Shown: piece after piece, positions 33,331-46,500 of the stretch
Position numbering within the stretch: position 1 is the first letter of the stretch
Layout of the letters: each line of letters begins with the position of its first letter
DNA from: Dendrophyllia cribrosa
Lineage: Eukaryota > Cnidaria > Anthozoa > Scleractinia > Dendrophylliidae
Direction: 5' to 3'
Assembly (NCBI GenBank): GCA_024195265.1
Contig: JAJLRJ010000002.1
Location: forward strand, 684,888 to 748,887
DNA length: 64,000 nt
The notes under the pieces: generated by a model
Database searches by the model: none
What the model saw: only the letters and a program-made list of their open reading frames with translations
Told to the model about the DNA's origin: nothing
Translations under genes and position numbers: made by a program

Positions 33331-34301
33331 ATTATATTATTATTATTATAAAATTGAGTGCGACACGCGGTAACGAGAATGTCTTTGAACACGTTTATGA
33401 CAACCGATTTCACTTTAGGTCAACACTTTAATTGTCATGTATTTTCACCCAGTTTCTTCGCGAACACAACTGATACTTGTTTATTCCCACTTAAAAAGAA
33501 TCAAATACGTAAATAAAATTGTCTGCTTCATTCATTCATTTCTTCGATTAGGTTCCAGAGAATTAAAGCTGAGTTTAGACTTAGATCAATGGACTTATCC
33601 TGTAGTGGTCACACTACAAGACGTGTTCTAACTCTTCAAATCCCATTTCCCACCGTATACGTAATTTGGCCCAGCGCGCCACCTTGCACCACTGAGACTT
33701 TCTTCCGATCAACCTCCCAATCTAGAATTTCAGTTTCTCCCACATACCGACAACAAAGACAGCCCACCCCGCTTCTCGCAATGGTATTTTCATCCCGGCC
33801 ACATCGCGCCCTTCATATTTATAGCATCCCGCATCTCGCTTCGATTCATCCCGCTTCCCGCTAAACCTATGCTGGAGGAACCAGGTCTGCTTACACGCAT
33901 CCCCCAAGGATAGTTAATTGACAGTGGTATATCGATTTCAAAGCACGAGCCGACAGAGTTTGAACACATTCTGAATGGGGTATTGTATCCGTACTTGACC
34001 TAAACTCAAGGTAAAAAACGTCATTCAGTTTGGCATAAAAGTTCAACCTTGGCCTTCATTTCACTGCTTATTGCATATCCCGTTGCCTTTTATATGTGAC
34101 AGCGACAGAAATTTCTTGACTGCTTATTTGTTCATAGAAACTAATTCCCGGCCAAATTTCAAGTAAAATTCAATCAACAGTGCAGTCCGGACACACTCGA
34201 GTTCTTTTAAAACATTGCACGAAAAGTTACCCTTCCCCTACCCCCGCCGAGGGTTGCATATATCCCATAAAACAGCGCATGGAGCGCGGCTAAATTTAGC
34301 C

Positions 34302-34488
34302 ACTACTGGACAATCCGGCTAAACTGGCTTAGCGGAAACCAGCTCGCTCGCTTCACTGACCGGTGAGAGCCAGGGCAACTAGATGACCAGTATCCGCTTT
34401 TATTTCCACGACTGCGGCAGGCCGGGGCCTTTGCTGGACTTTAAGGCAACCAAACAAGGTATGAATTAAAATTACTTTATTTTCTGTT
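34302..34488 (+). repeat. Direct repeat block A, copy 2
   Basis: Second copy of 27000-27235: same ACTAGATGACCAGTATCCGC and GACTGCGGCAGGCCGGGGCC segments, and the same CAAG|GTATGAATTAAAATTA ending. Confidence 0.7.
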
Positions 34489-36003
34489 GCCTACGACAAT
34501 TAACCATGCTAAAGAAAAATTGGGAAATAGTGTCTTGAAAAATTAAGAAATAATACGGCACGTGTACTAAGCGTCGCTAAATGCATGCAGACCTCACAAA
34601 AATCTCCAGCTATTCGGAAGTACTTTACGGTGCGGTAAGATGAATGCTTATGCAAAGAGATATCTGCAACCAAACATGTCAGAGCTTGGGTGCATTCATT
34701 TTACTATAGTTTCCGTTTTATGGGTGCGAAATTGTTAATATAGGAATTAGGGACTTGCAAAATCAATTTGTTGGCACTCCGGACCACTCCGGTCATCGCG
34801 CGTTGTGTTCCATGCTAATAATTTTTTTTCTTTTCAAAATTTGAGATTAACCTTCGAGTCAATCGAGTGTGAGAGCTGCAAAGAATATTTCCTTTTACGT
34901 TTTGAATGGCGATCTTTTGAAATATCCTGTTTAGGGGTGGTTAAAAAAATACAATAAAATGCTATCAAAATTGTAGATGGTCGAGGAGAGTGTGTCGCGC
35001 GGCGACGAGATATCGCGATCATTGTATCATTGTATGTAAACCACACATATCATATCAAATCAGGTATCAAAGTCTCTTTAGTATCGGCTTTCGATCGCTG
35101 ACTTTACTTGCGTTTCAAATTAAAACTAGCGTACGATGTAACAAAATGTTTAAAAGGTTTCAAATCTTGATAAAAGAGATCAAGATAAATGCACAAATTA
35201 AGCAAGCGCTAAATCGGAGCTGATGCCTACCGGCTTGATTGAAAGTTGACTCTTTATTTACACCGATGGCTATCGTTAAATCCTTTCGTTTAAAAAAATA
35301 AAATATAAAATAATTGTTGATGCTCTTAGATTGTTTGTAAATTATTAGATTCAATGGTCTAAACAAGCGCGATCAAGCGCACGATAAAATTCTTCGTAAA
35401 TCCCCGGGCGTAAATCATATTACCACAAAAACAAGCAAAGGGAAATATTATGCGCATCTGTCAGTTAGTATCTTTATGGTCATTACAGTCCGAAACATTG
35501 AATTTTGTTGAAGGCATTGAGAAATTTCTTATTGCACAATTTTTTTCTCTGGAAATTTTCTGCAGACTGATCCGATCAACTTTTCACCTGCTGTGTCATG
35601 TTGTGAAGAGAATTTAAAACTCGATCATAGAGTTGACTAAACTGATCTCATGAAATTCTCCCAATCATTGCTGTCTTGGTTACAGCGACTTTGTGCAGAC
35701 TATTATAAAATAGAACTAAAATCTGCAAAGGACCGCAAACGATAATGCTGTAAACGATACGTAGGATAAGTGTAGTGTGTAAATGTAACGTAGTAATAGA
35801 TGTAGTAGTGCTAAAGTAAGAGACTTGTAATTTGTAAGCGTAGTTTGTAAATATGTAAATTATTGCTGTAAATGATGTACTAGTGTAAATAAAAACATAA
35901 CATAACATATTTTATTTTTTTATTTTAAACAAAAAAAACAAAAAACAAAAAACGATACGTAGGATCTATGAAAAACCTAATCAGCCAAAAAATGAACAAA
36001 CAT

Positions 36004-36243
36004 AATCGACAAACAGCAAGACTGATCTGACTACGTAAAAAAGTAGATTTTGCGAGACACCAATACAACAGAAACCGATAAAGCAGGGTAGCAACCGCGG
36101 ACAGCTGTTTCGTCCAAAACAAACAGAAAACAGGACGAAACAGCTGTCCGCGGTTGCTACCCTGCTTTATCGGTTTCTGTCGTATTGGTGTCTCGCAAAG
36201 TCTACTTTTTTACGTAGTCAGATCAGCCTTGCAGTTTGTCGGT
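36004..36243. repeat. Near-perfect palindrome with about 110-bp arms
   Basis: 36004-36115 and 36133-36243 are reverse complements with only a few differences, separated by 17 bases (AAAACAAACAGAAAACA). The inner end of each arm is GGACGAAACAGCTGTCCGCG read outward, i.e. a GAAA/CAGCTG/GTC tract like that of Penelope-type hammerheads. Confidence 0.85.
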
Positions 36244-37796
36244 TATTATAAAATAGACTGTACTACATTTTATTCAAGCAGGAAGCCTCTTTCTGTACCT
36301 GCACACAACTCGACACTGGTAAGAAAGGTTTTATTGATTTACTCCTTCACTTCTATTTCTACAATTTCCCGCTTTAAACGAAGTTCAATTATCTTTATTG
36401 AGCTGCGAAAAACCAACCCTGATCGCCGAGTCCGGGCAAACCCCGCTTGGCGTCACGCAGGGTAAAACCCTTTTCAAAAATTTTTTATGCTTCTGCAATA
36501 TGCGGATTCAAAAATTGCTGCCAGAGGATGTTATTTTAAAAATTGGGATGTATATATTTCAGTTTTTGAGCAAATAAGTGATAATCGCTTTGCACGCACA
36601 ATTTCTTCGATTTATGCCCCGAATAACAACAACAACAACAACTTCCTTTATTTATGCACGATAAAAATTAAAGCAAAAATCTTGCTTGTGGGGTCGTGTT
36701 TCTAGCTACACTAATTTAAAACGTTTGTATATACCGAATAATGGCTGAACGAAACAAAATACGGATTCGATATGCTGTGACCTTTTGGAATAGTTTTGTT
36801 TCTGTCGTGATTGTTATCGAATAATGACTCCACGTTATGTTGCTGTATTCCTGAAGTATATCGCGCAATATTTCTGTGCATCGCTTATAACTGGGCTGTT
36901 TATTCAGTGCTGCTTGCCGCTCACAGGAAAGGAAGACAGGAAGGCGGGTGTTTCATGTGGCTTCAGAGGATGTTCCCATTTGGAAACATGTCGGCTAACA
37001 AAAAAAAAAATTCTACTTTCCATGTATTTTACTTGGTAAAATCTTTGAGATTTCTTGTTCCCTTGACAGCTGTGATGCAATAAAACATCAGTTCTGAAGT
37101 GAAGCTGATGTACAAATTGTACAACAATGTGACACTGAAGTTATACTATGTTACAAGATGAAAAACACCAGGCTTCTTATTAATGTTTTGGCGTGGATTG
37201 AGTGCACGTCGCAAATCAGAGAATGCTGCCGCATTCTTCAGCCTCCGTTGAACAGAACACTAAACAACAAGAATGAAAACAAAAATTTCGCGTTACTCAT
37301 TATAACAAAGTATGTCGTAAATATATTTACAGGATGTGAAATTGAGTTTGAACGCGCCGAGGGAAGGGGAGGGAAAAGTTGGTTAAGATTGTCCAACTGG
37401 AACTCTCCATCAATCAATTTAGCAAATGTTACACGCCTTAGGAACGCTAGAACAACAATCGCATGTTCGATATTCACGCTTTCGTTACGCGTAGCACTGT
37501 TTCAACTTCCAACTTTTATTACTTCCATCACTTTTTAATACAATGTATATTATAAATATTCTCAGTAACAAGCTTAACATCAAACGTGATGAGGAGTCTA
37601 TAGAAAAACAGAAATGCTTGAAGTAATAGACCCAACGGCCATTACACAACATAACTTTAGGTTTTAACTTTTGGTTTCCTGGGGGTGAAAGTTATTATTT
37701 ATTTATATTTTTCTTTATTTTCATTTATTGTTATTCATTGTTGGATCTTTTCTGTACAAGATTTTTAAAATTCTATAAATCTTTAAATTACAACTG

Positions 37797-37955
37797 AATA
37801 GGTGGTTTGCAATCAACCAATCTCTAGAGACATAGATAACAATAGTGAAACGAACAAACGCTGGTGGACGAACAAAAAGAGCTAATGAGAGAACTATTGT
37901 TTATGTCCACCAGCATGGCGGCGATGACGTAACATGAAAACCACCTATAGTCAAA
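37797..37955. mobile_element. MITE with TAGGTGGTTT ends
   Basis: TAGGTGGTTTGC on the left and AAACCACCTA on the right are inverted repeats with TA flanks. An inner GGTGGACGAACA/TGTCCACC pair continues the fold. Confidence 0.6.
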
Positions 37956-38519
37956 CATTCACAAACATAAAAGTTAAAACATAGTACATGACTATGAGCG
38001 GACGTCTGAGATTGAGGGATTAAATCTTGTTAAAACGTGTTCAATGGAAATCTTCACATCCTCTTCCCGGAATCTCCCTTTCCGATAAAACCAAGAGAGG
38101 GTTTTTAATAAAATACGAATGGTGTTCACAGGTGCTGCATGTCTTTGTTTTGTTTCCGATACATTTTGAGGGTGGGGGTGGGGGATGGGGGCGTTAAATG
38201 TCCCCAGGGGGGGCTACAGGTGTGACGTTCAATTCCCGGCCAAAAATAAATCTGCACCCCATCGCTTTGTTTACTTTTTTTTCCAAGCAGGATAAATCCA
38301 GTTTTTTTTGTTACCGGAAACTGCTTCCAAATATATGTAACATGTCACATGTGAGATTGGGAGTCCTGGTCATTTTTAGTTTACAAGCTGGCAAATTATT
38401 ACAGGAATGAACTTGGGACGTGACAGAGCAATCAACTGTTTATATGCGCAGAAATCAAAGGATGTTACCTGCTTATTTCCAGTGCCAAAGGGGGCAAACA
38501 TTGAGTGGTGCAATGTGTC

Positions 38520-39120
38520 TGTGGGGAAAATCCTAAAGTGTGACCATTCAAATGAAAGTTACTAAGCAGCACTTTCCTGTGGTACTGTTTATTATGTTGT
38601 ACAAGGTAGTTCTGAGTCTGTGGATGAAATCCTAAAGTGTGACCATTCAAATGAAAGCTATTAAGCAGTACTTTCATGTGGTACTGCTTATTTTTTGCTA
38701 TACAAGGTGGTTCTAACTTTTAAGTCTGTGGTTGAAATCCTAAAGTGTGACCATTCAAGTGAAAGCTACTGAGCAGTACTTTCCTGTGGTACTGTTTATT
38801 ACGTTGTACAAGGTGGTTCTAACTTATGAGTCTGTGAATAAAATTCTAAAGTGTGACCATTCAAATGAAAGCTATTGAGCAGTACTTTCATGTGGTACTG
38901 TTTATTTTGCTATACAAGGTGGTTCTAACTTTTGAGTCTGTGGTTGAAATCCTAATGTGTGACCATTCAAATGAAAGCTATTAAGCAGTACTTTCCTGTG
39001 GTACTGTTTATTATGCTGTACAAGGTGGTTCTAACTTTTGAGTCTGTGGTTGAAATCCTACAGTGTGAACATTCAAATTAAATCTAACTGGCAGTACTTT
39101 CCCAGCGTAATCTCAGTAAT
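38520..39120 (+). repeat. About 106-bp tandem repeat, 5-6 copies
   Basis: Unit landmarks TCCTAAAGTGTGACCATTCA occur at 38531, 38630, 38738, 38844, 38950 and 39056 (spacing 99-108). Each unit also has CAGTACTTTCCTGTGGTACT, itself a small palindrome. A lone diverged unit occurs at about 14104-14150. Confidence 0.9.
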
Positions 39121-42100
39121 AGAAGGTGCTTTTGCTCAGATTTACCGTATTTACACAGTTTGGAAGGAAATGCACAAAATACCACTACTAGCTTTCACTC
39201 GTGCAAGCGGATGAATGCGGTCACGGAAAACGTTATAGGAACACGTTCTACCCTTTCCTGTATTAAAAATACAGAATCATTTCTCCGTTAAGGAAAAATA
39301 TAAATCGGTTTCAAGTGGATAAAGAAGGAAAACTATTTTTGCAGGAAACATGTCTTTCAACAGAAAATCATCGCGCGTGACCAATCTATCTTTCCCCTTG
39401 GCCTTTTAATTAGTCAAGTTGGCGATCAACCGTGTGGCGACAGAAAACGGAAATTAGCCGATGGATTTCATGGCGAAACTGTTAGTTTTAACTAAGAAAA
39501 ATTTAAATCCTCTGTTTATTTGGCTGTTAAAGACAGTCCATCATAAACTGGTACATTGTGAATACGTTGTCGAGAAAATGGAGATTGCTATTTGTTTAGG
39601 TCGCCAGTCCTCGAGTGTTATACACGCGCGCGTGGAACACACTCGTGTGTTCCGCGTTTCCCCCTCGGCAAGGTATGCTAAGTGGCATGACTTCAGCTAG
39701 TACTTCGTATAATCAACAACAGCGACGATCAACATCTCAAAGTGACTCCATCGTGAGACAATTGAATAAGCATTCATCTAACATTCCTGCTGTTTTCCTT
39801 TTAAAAAATCCCCTTTTAACAAGTTTTGGCCTGAACTAAACTCCACCCCTTACTAAACTGTAAAGTCTTGTTTATCGGTCTGTTGCAAACAACAAATTCT
39901 TCAAGTGGCGCCTTTAAATTGACACCAGGAACAGTTGAATGTAAATGTTAAAACTTAAACAATTTGGCTGTTAAAGAAATTTTCCTCTTTCTCGGCCGGA
40001 TGTTTATTCTACCGCTTTCACAGATCCGATTTGTATCAATTTCAGTTACCGTTGAACGTGTTGATAAGAAAATATCCCATCCATCGGCTCAATACCGGCA
40101 CGACAAAAAAAAAAAAACACGTTTCCCGTTGGAATTTCAGGTTATCGACGGTTCAATTGATCCATGGTATGTGTTCAGTCTGCTTCTCTTTTTTTTTCAC
40201 TTTTAGATTTCGTGCAATCTCTTTTTTTCACTTTTAGATTTCGTGCAAACCTTTGTTATTACTTGTCAAAGAAGTCGCCATTTCCTCGCCGCAAGTAGGA
40301 AAGATTTGTTTGATTTTGTTTGTCAAGCTTCATGGTAAATGGAATCCACATTGGTTCAAACCACAAGGGCAATGTATCGATAACGTTAACAGAGGTCCCG
40401 TGATATGTATTTTAAATACACGTTCGAGAGACTGCACAGTAATAATAATTATAACAACAACAATTTTTATCATAATTTCTTGAGATGAGCATAAGCCTTT
40501 TACAAGACCTCCTTTGAGCCAGTTAGAGATTTCTTAAAACTACAACATTTTCCAAAGATACAAGATGTTCGAATGTTAAGTGCAGTTTTTCAGTAGTCGA
40601 CGAGAGATTTTATTACCGACGATGCAACGGATATGAAATGTTTGTCTGTTGACTTTAGAACTATCGAATGCTATCGGAAACTGAACACACGGTTCATTTC
40701 TTCGCATTGTCTGTAGTTCACTAGATTCAATGAACATTTCAATGATAAGAAATTCAGATATAAGATGTCAAAAGAACCTCAGCAAAACTCAGTTCGTAAT
40801 TGTTCGTCGTAATCAGTAGATCTTATATACGAGACGAAACGTCCGGGCGAAATGTCGTGTGATTTCATGCATGTAAAAGTAAAAAAGGTTCACTTGGAGA
40901 CGAAAGGGATTAAATAGGTGACAATTACCAAGTGATAAAATAATACTTTAACGATATAAGGAATAATAGCGCGCAAAAAGACAGAAGTGGGCCTCTGGCT
41001 GCTTAACAGAATAGTCAGAATAAAAGAAAAGCATATAAAAAGTGTTAAACTGCAGAACCTATAAGGCCCATGTATCAAAGTTGTGCATGTGTGTAGGTCA
41101 AGGATGGACCACCATCGAAGTTGCCAATTTGGCTTAGATTTCTCATTCTTCTGAGGCGGTGACCAAGACCTCCTGTTTGCTTATCTATCTGAAAGAGATC
41201 GAATTAAAGTACCAAATAAATTCATACGTATCTTATATCACCTGTATTTCATTCCTTTTCGACAATGTCAAACACGTACATGACCCTTTTTGGTAGACTG
41301 ATTATTGTTTGGGAATCATGCACAGGCACAAAGAAAAGTTATGGAGATATGTACGTACAACAATCGATGAAATTCTATGGCGGTGTGCCGACCATTTCAA
41401 TACAGCTCTTCAGCAGTACAGCTTCACATAGTGCGGGCCATTTGTTTTTAAATATTTTACAAAATGAAATTTGGCATTTTTTCTTGAATTGTGATATTTG
41501 GCTCTCTTGGGAGTTATAAAGGGTTACTATAAGCTTCAAATTCATTGACATGAAATAAATAAATTACACAAATCCTCGTCTCAGTTATGAACAAATTAAC
41601 TGTAACACAGAGGATTTATAATCCTCGCCAATGAAGCCTTTTTCCGCGTTAGTTTGGAAATCAATGTAAATTCGTATGGTAATTTAATTTTAGAAATAGT
41701 CGAGGTATGTGGACGTAGTAGCGACGCAAACGAGCGTATACTGCAAGTGCAAGCACAGGATTCCATGCAAACACTAAGATACACGGCTTAAGCCCAGTGA
41801 CAACAGTGCTTACAACCGTCTTTAAGTGTTTTAATATCGAAGAGGTTGGTGAACCTGTGTTCCGTGAAACTTAATTTTCGCGAAGCGAAAAGTTTTAAAG
41901 GAACTTTGAGGACTTCTAACAGAGGAATTATCGATATTTTCCCCGGGCTGTTTGGTAAATCCTTCGAATAACAAAACCAATCAGACACAGTCGTCTGCGA
42001 AAGTCATTAGTTCTGCCTGTAATAAGAAACTCACTGCAAATACAGCGCCATCTTGTTTTATCCACAATTAAAACGATGCCAATGAAGGTAATGTGGAATT

Positions 42101-42351
42101 CCTGAAATAAATATATTTTTTATTTTTAGTTTGAGGTCATCTATTTATTACGTAGATTTTACCTGAGGGTATCGGTGTGATACAGCGGTTAATAAAACAC
42201 ATACCACTGTGATGTGATATCATTTCAACTCGATTCACGAGTTGTGTGGTCGAAGATCGCCCGAAAACTTCCGAATTTTACCGAAGGTCATCCGAAGTCG
42301 TTATATCATTATAGATGCTCAGACGAAGACTTCAACAACATTCCATACATA

Positions 42352-42385
<34 letters not shown>

Positions 42386-42555
42386 TACATACTTTCTTTC
42401 ACTCCACTTATACTGCGAAGTTTATAATATCGATTTTCCACGATTTACTGAAATATAATTTGTAACATCACCATATCAAATGAGGTTTAAATCGGTCAAA
42501 TGGTAATCGTGATTGAAAGACAGCATGTTAGAATTTCCTTGCTGAGAAATGAGTC

Positions 42556-42840
42556 CAATATTAGAGTGGATTTTGTTCGAGTGTCGTAAACCGAAGTAAT
42601 TACTCTGACCAATCAAAGTAGACACAGACAGTCTGATGAACCAATCAGAATTCGAAGCAAATACCTGTGGTCGTCGCCAAGCGCGGGAACAAGCGAGAAG
42701 ACAACGCCAGGATTGGTTCTGGTTTTACTTCTGTCTGGTTGAAAAACATGCCGCAATATTTTTTAACCAATCACAATGTCTAAATACAAAACCAGACTAA
42801 ATGAGAATTACTTTCGATACTTAATTAAAACCCATGTTCT
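42556..42840. mobile_element. CCAAT-rich MITE, copy 1
   Basis: Ends GAGTGTCGTAAACC / TCGATACTTAATTAAAAC are imperfect inverted repeats. The body shares CCAAGCGCGGGAA and several ATTGGT/ACCAATCA boxes with 52044-52316. Lies upstream of the SLC16-like gene. Confidence 0.65.
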
Positions 42841-43079
42841 TGTGATGTTGTAGCTGGAAAATAGCGCCCTCTTAAACATTGCTTTTGTCATGTTGTAGTT
42901 TTGTTCCCAGAGTGGAGGAGATCTGAGAACTAGGCGACGTTTGGTCATCATCAGCTGGAAGTTTACACCATCATTACACGCAAAGGTAAATTATCGAATA
43001 ATGAATTGTTTTACATTTCAATGGTAAGGGAATGGTCAAAACTATTGTACTCGAACATGACTCGCCGTATTATAAAAAG

Positions 43080-43344
43080 TACCGTATTTTCTCAATTAAA
43101 CGCCCCCGGCGTTTATTTCAAACTTGGCCTAGTGGACCCGGCGTTTCTTTGAATCAGCAGTTTTTTCTCGCCCGCCATTTTTTAAGAAAGGGTCATTATT
43201 CGTTTTTCTTGGCAGCTGTGTACCTTGCCCTTAAATCTTAAGTTTATTATACCACAAATAAACGTTTGAGGGGCTTACTTACAACTTCCTCTATTATACC
43301 CGGCGTTTATTGGGGGCCCGGCGTTTAATCGAGAAAATACGGTA
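43080..43344. mobile_element. MITE with TACCGTATTTTCTC ends
   Basis: TACCGTATTTTCTCAATTAA on the left and TTAATCGAGAAAATACGGTA on the right give about 25-bp inverted repeats with TA at each end. Inner CCCGGCGTTTA words repeat four times. It lies about 250 bp upstream of the first coding exon of the SLC16-like gene. Confidence 0.75.
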
Positions 43345-43595
43345 CATCGCATAGGTGGTATCTTGCGTAGTCCCCCTGCACTACACACGGTGGGTCCTCG
43401 TCGAGTATACTTGTCATGACCACTTGTTATGATTTCATCCACAGATACAAAGAATAGTTACAACCAAATTATATTACTCAAAGTTTGTTTCGGAGAAAAA
43501 AGGGTTTAAGGACTTACGCTATCTCTTATTTATTTATTGTTTGTTTGTTTGTTTTCCTTTTTTACACTCATCAGGCAATAAGAAAAAAAGGAACC

Positions 43596-46500
43596 ATGAC
43601 GCTGAAGCGCAGTTTTCGTACACGCGGGACCCTAGACGGGGGTCTGAGTTGGCTTGTTGTTCTTGGTTCATTCATGACGCAGTTCGTTGTCATGGGGATA
43701 CACAATGTGTTTGGCCTTTTGTATCTTGATCTGCTGAGAGAGTTTAGAGAAAGCAAGGCCACCACAGGTAAGAACAGAGTTTATCTTTTAACAACAGGAA
43801 AGTATAAGAAAACAACGCCAAACTACCAGAGACAATTCTGATAACATACTAGAATCTGAAAAAAAACGTTCTCTGGTTAAAATTTGAAAAACTGTTAAAC
43901 TTTCGGCTTCCAGTGTGAAAGCTTTTTAAAAAACTGATGATAGACTGTAGTATGTTTTCAAACCGTGGTTACTCGTCTATTTTAAATACAATTCTAATAG
44001 CTGTATTCAATTTAGTAACTTTTTACCATGTGACATCCAAAAAAGAATTTAGTCCCCGACGACGGAAAGTCCCATGCTCAGGACAAAATGAAGACAGTGT
44101 ACTTTCATGACATGACCGAGCTAACATTTTCCATCTTTTTCTTTATTATTTACGGTACTAATTTTCAGCAATCTCTTCTTCCGCAGCATGGGTAGCCTCG
44201 ATTTCATTCGGCCTAACTTTCGTGTTGTCACCACTAAGCAGCTCACTGTGTAAAAAGTTTGGTTGCAAAGCAGTCACCACAGTTGGTGGAATATTAGTAG
44301 GAACTGGTCTTCTCCTCTCCTCATTCGTCGACTCAATATTCCGTATGTACGTTACATACTCCTTTCTATTCGGCCTGGGCTCCAGCATGTGCTACGTATC
44401 TTCAGTTCTAGTGATCGGCGAATACTTTAATAAGAATCTAGTGCTTGCTAATGGAATTGGTCTAGCAGGAGCGGGTGTGGGGACCATAACACTTTCGCCT
44501 GTCCTCAGCCTTCTACTCGACAGTCACTATTGGCGTGACGCAGTCCGTATTCTCAGTGCCACTTCCTTGCTTATACTGTTGAGCGCTTTAATCTACTATT
44601 TGGTGCCTGCGCCGATGGAATTTATCGATACTGAGGAGTATCAAGACGAGAAGAAACGTTTTGATTTCTCGTTTTTCAAAAACAAGGCTTTTATTGTGTG
44701 GATGGTTGTTGTTGGATTGGTGTTGTTTGGATTTTACATACCATACGTGCATTTGGTAAGTTATCTCTCCTGACAGGAACCCAATAGATATTTAAATTAA
44801 GTGTCTTTTTTTTTAATCGAAAGGAATAATGTAAATAGTGTTTTGACTGAATAGTTTTTTGAGTGAAATTAATTGGAAAATAATATTTTTTAGTTAGCTT
44901 TGTTATTAATAAAAGATTTGGGTATTTAACAACTATTCATAATAATAAAAATAATAATACTTTATTCAAGTTAAGAATAGCGGTTAAGAGCGATTAGGAC
45001 ATGATTAAACGAAAGGCAGGTTGCTCCGAGCAATAAAACGCAAAAGACACTAAACACATAACTATTTTGTCCAGCTGCATTGGAATACCGCTCAACACAT
45101 TTCTCCTCAGTTCTCTCGTTGTTCTTGACGTTAAACATCTTACACTGTACGCTTTCTCGTCGGCGACGGCAGCGCCGGAGAACGTCATTACACGTTATCG
45201 TACCTTTCTTTGTCATTATCTGTAAAATCCAATGGCAAATTCAACACAGGGCGATTAATCCTTTATCTCAGCTTGAACGCCTTCTCTGTGAGTTCACCTC
45301 TTGGGCAGTTTGACACATAAGACAAATAGGGCGCAAGATGTTAGATACGAAATTAACCTGAGCTTTTTAAATTCTGTTAAGGACATGTCTTCAGGACTCT
45401 CAAATTTATATTTCTGGCTAAAATCCTAATTGAAGGAGTTCCGACAATGGCGAAGTATTATAACAATAAAGGGGTTAGTTTCTATAGAAACTGTGGTGCA
45501 ACGTCCTTGGGCGAGTGAAAAACAAAAGTTTGGCTTTATCAACTAAGTTGATAAGGTATGACGAAAGCCATGACGAAGGCCATGACGAAGGCCGGCTGGC
45601 TCTCGAATCGTCATCCTTTAAATATCTTGGAGTGGCCAATTTACCTTTTCAACTTACTTGATAAAACCAAATTTTTACTTTAAAAAAACACGAATCCACT
45701 TGGCGTTTTTATTTTTTCTAACGTTTTAGTTTTTTGTTTCTTCTTATCTCCTGTAGGTGCGGCATGGACAAGATCTTGGCATCCCCAAACAAGACGGAGC
45801 TGTCCTGGTCGGTTACATGGCAATGTCCCAAACTGTAGGGAAGATTGTATTTGGCCGAATAGCTGACCATCCGTCCGTGAACCGAATTCATCTGTATCAG
45901 ATGTGCTTGCTGGTCTGCAGTGTTCTTACCACCCTCCTCCCTGTTTTTACAACCTACAAATCTCTGCTGGCTTACTGCATCGTGTTTGGTTTCCATGATG
46001 GGTGTTTTGTCGTTCTTATCGCTGTTCTAACAGGAGATATAGCTGGAAGGAAAAAGATGGCAGTAGCGTATGGAATCATGTATTTTTTTACTGGTATTCC
46101 AATGATGGCAGGCCCACCAGTTGCCGGTAAGTGTTTGCTTAATTTCTGTGAGTGCGCATCTGACCTGACTTTGAATGTTTCACTTGCAGAGGCATTATGC
46201 ATTGTTGGATTAGTTCTCCCCATTTTTTATTTTTCAGAAAATACTCTATCTTGGCAAAAGAAACTCATGCGACTTTCTTCCGCCGATCATTTATTTGTTA
46301 AAACGCCTGTTTTCCCGCGCTTGACACCGGTGGCCCGTTTTCCCGGACGGGTCCCGGACGTGACAGAGGTTGCATGTTTTTCCGCGCTTGACACCGGTTG
46401 CATATTTTCCCGGGCATGACGATGATTGTATGTTTTCCCGCGCCTGACACCGGTTGCATTTTTCCCCTCGCTTGGCATGGACTACACAATTTTGCTTTGC

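Larger units (their letters stand above)
19351..43574. other. Intergenic region, transposon-rich, no host gene supported
   Basis: I read both strands and found no convincing host exon. Identified contents are listed separately: Ty3 RT piece, pogo-like element, truncated LINE, LINE cluster, MITEs, hairpins, duplicated blocks and tandem repeats. 19351-20400, 25850-26990 (with TTCGCG-rich repeat pieces), 27480-28750, 33650-34290, 34490-35990, 36250-37780, 39130-42200 and 43349-43574 show nothing I can assign beyond short AT-rich and microsatellite sequence. Confidence 0.5.

Noticed and set aside
37158..37538. 126-codon frame in intergenic DNA
   Set aside because: No recognisable domain, no splice or promoter context, and a composition like the surrounding non-coding DNA.
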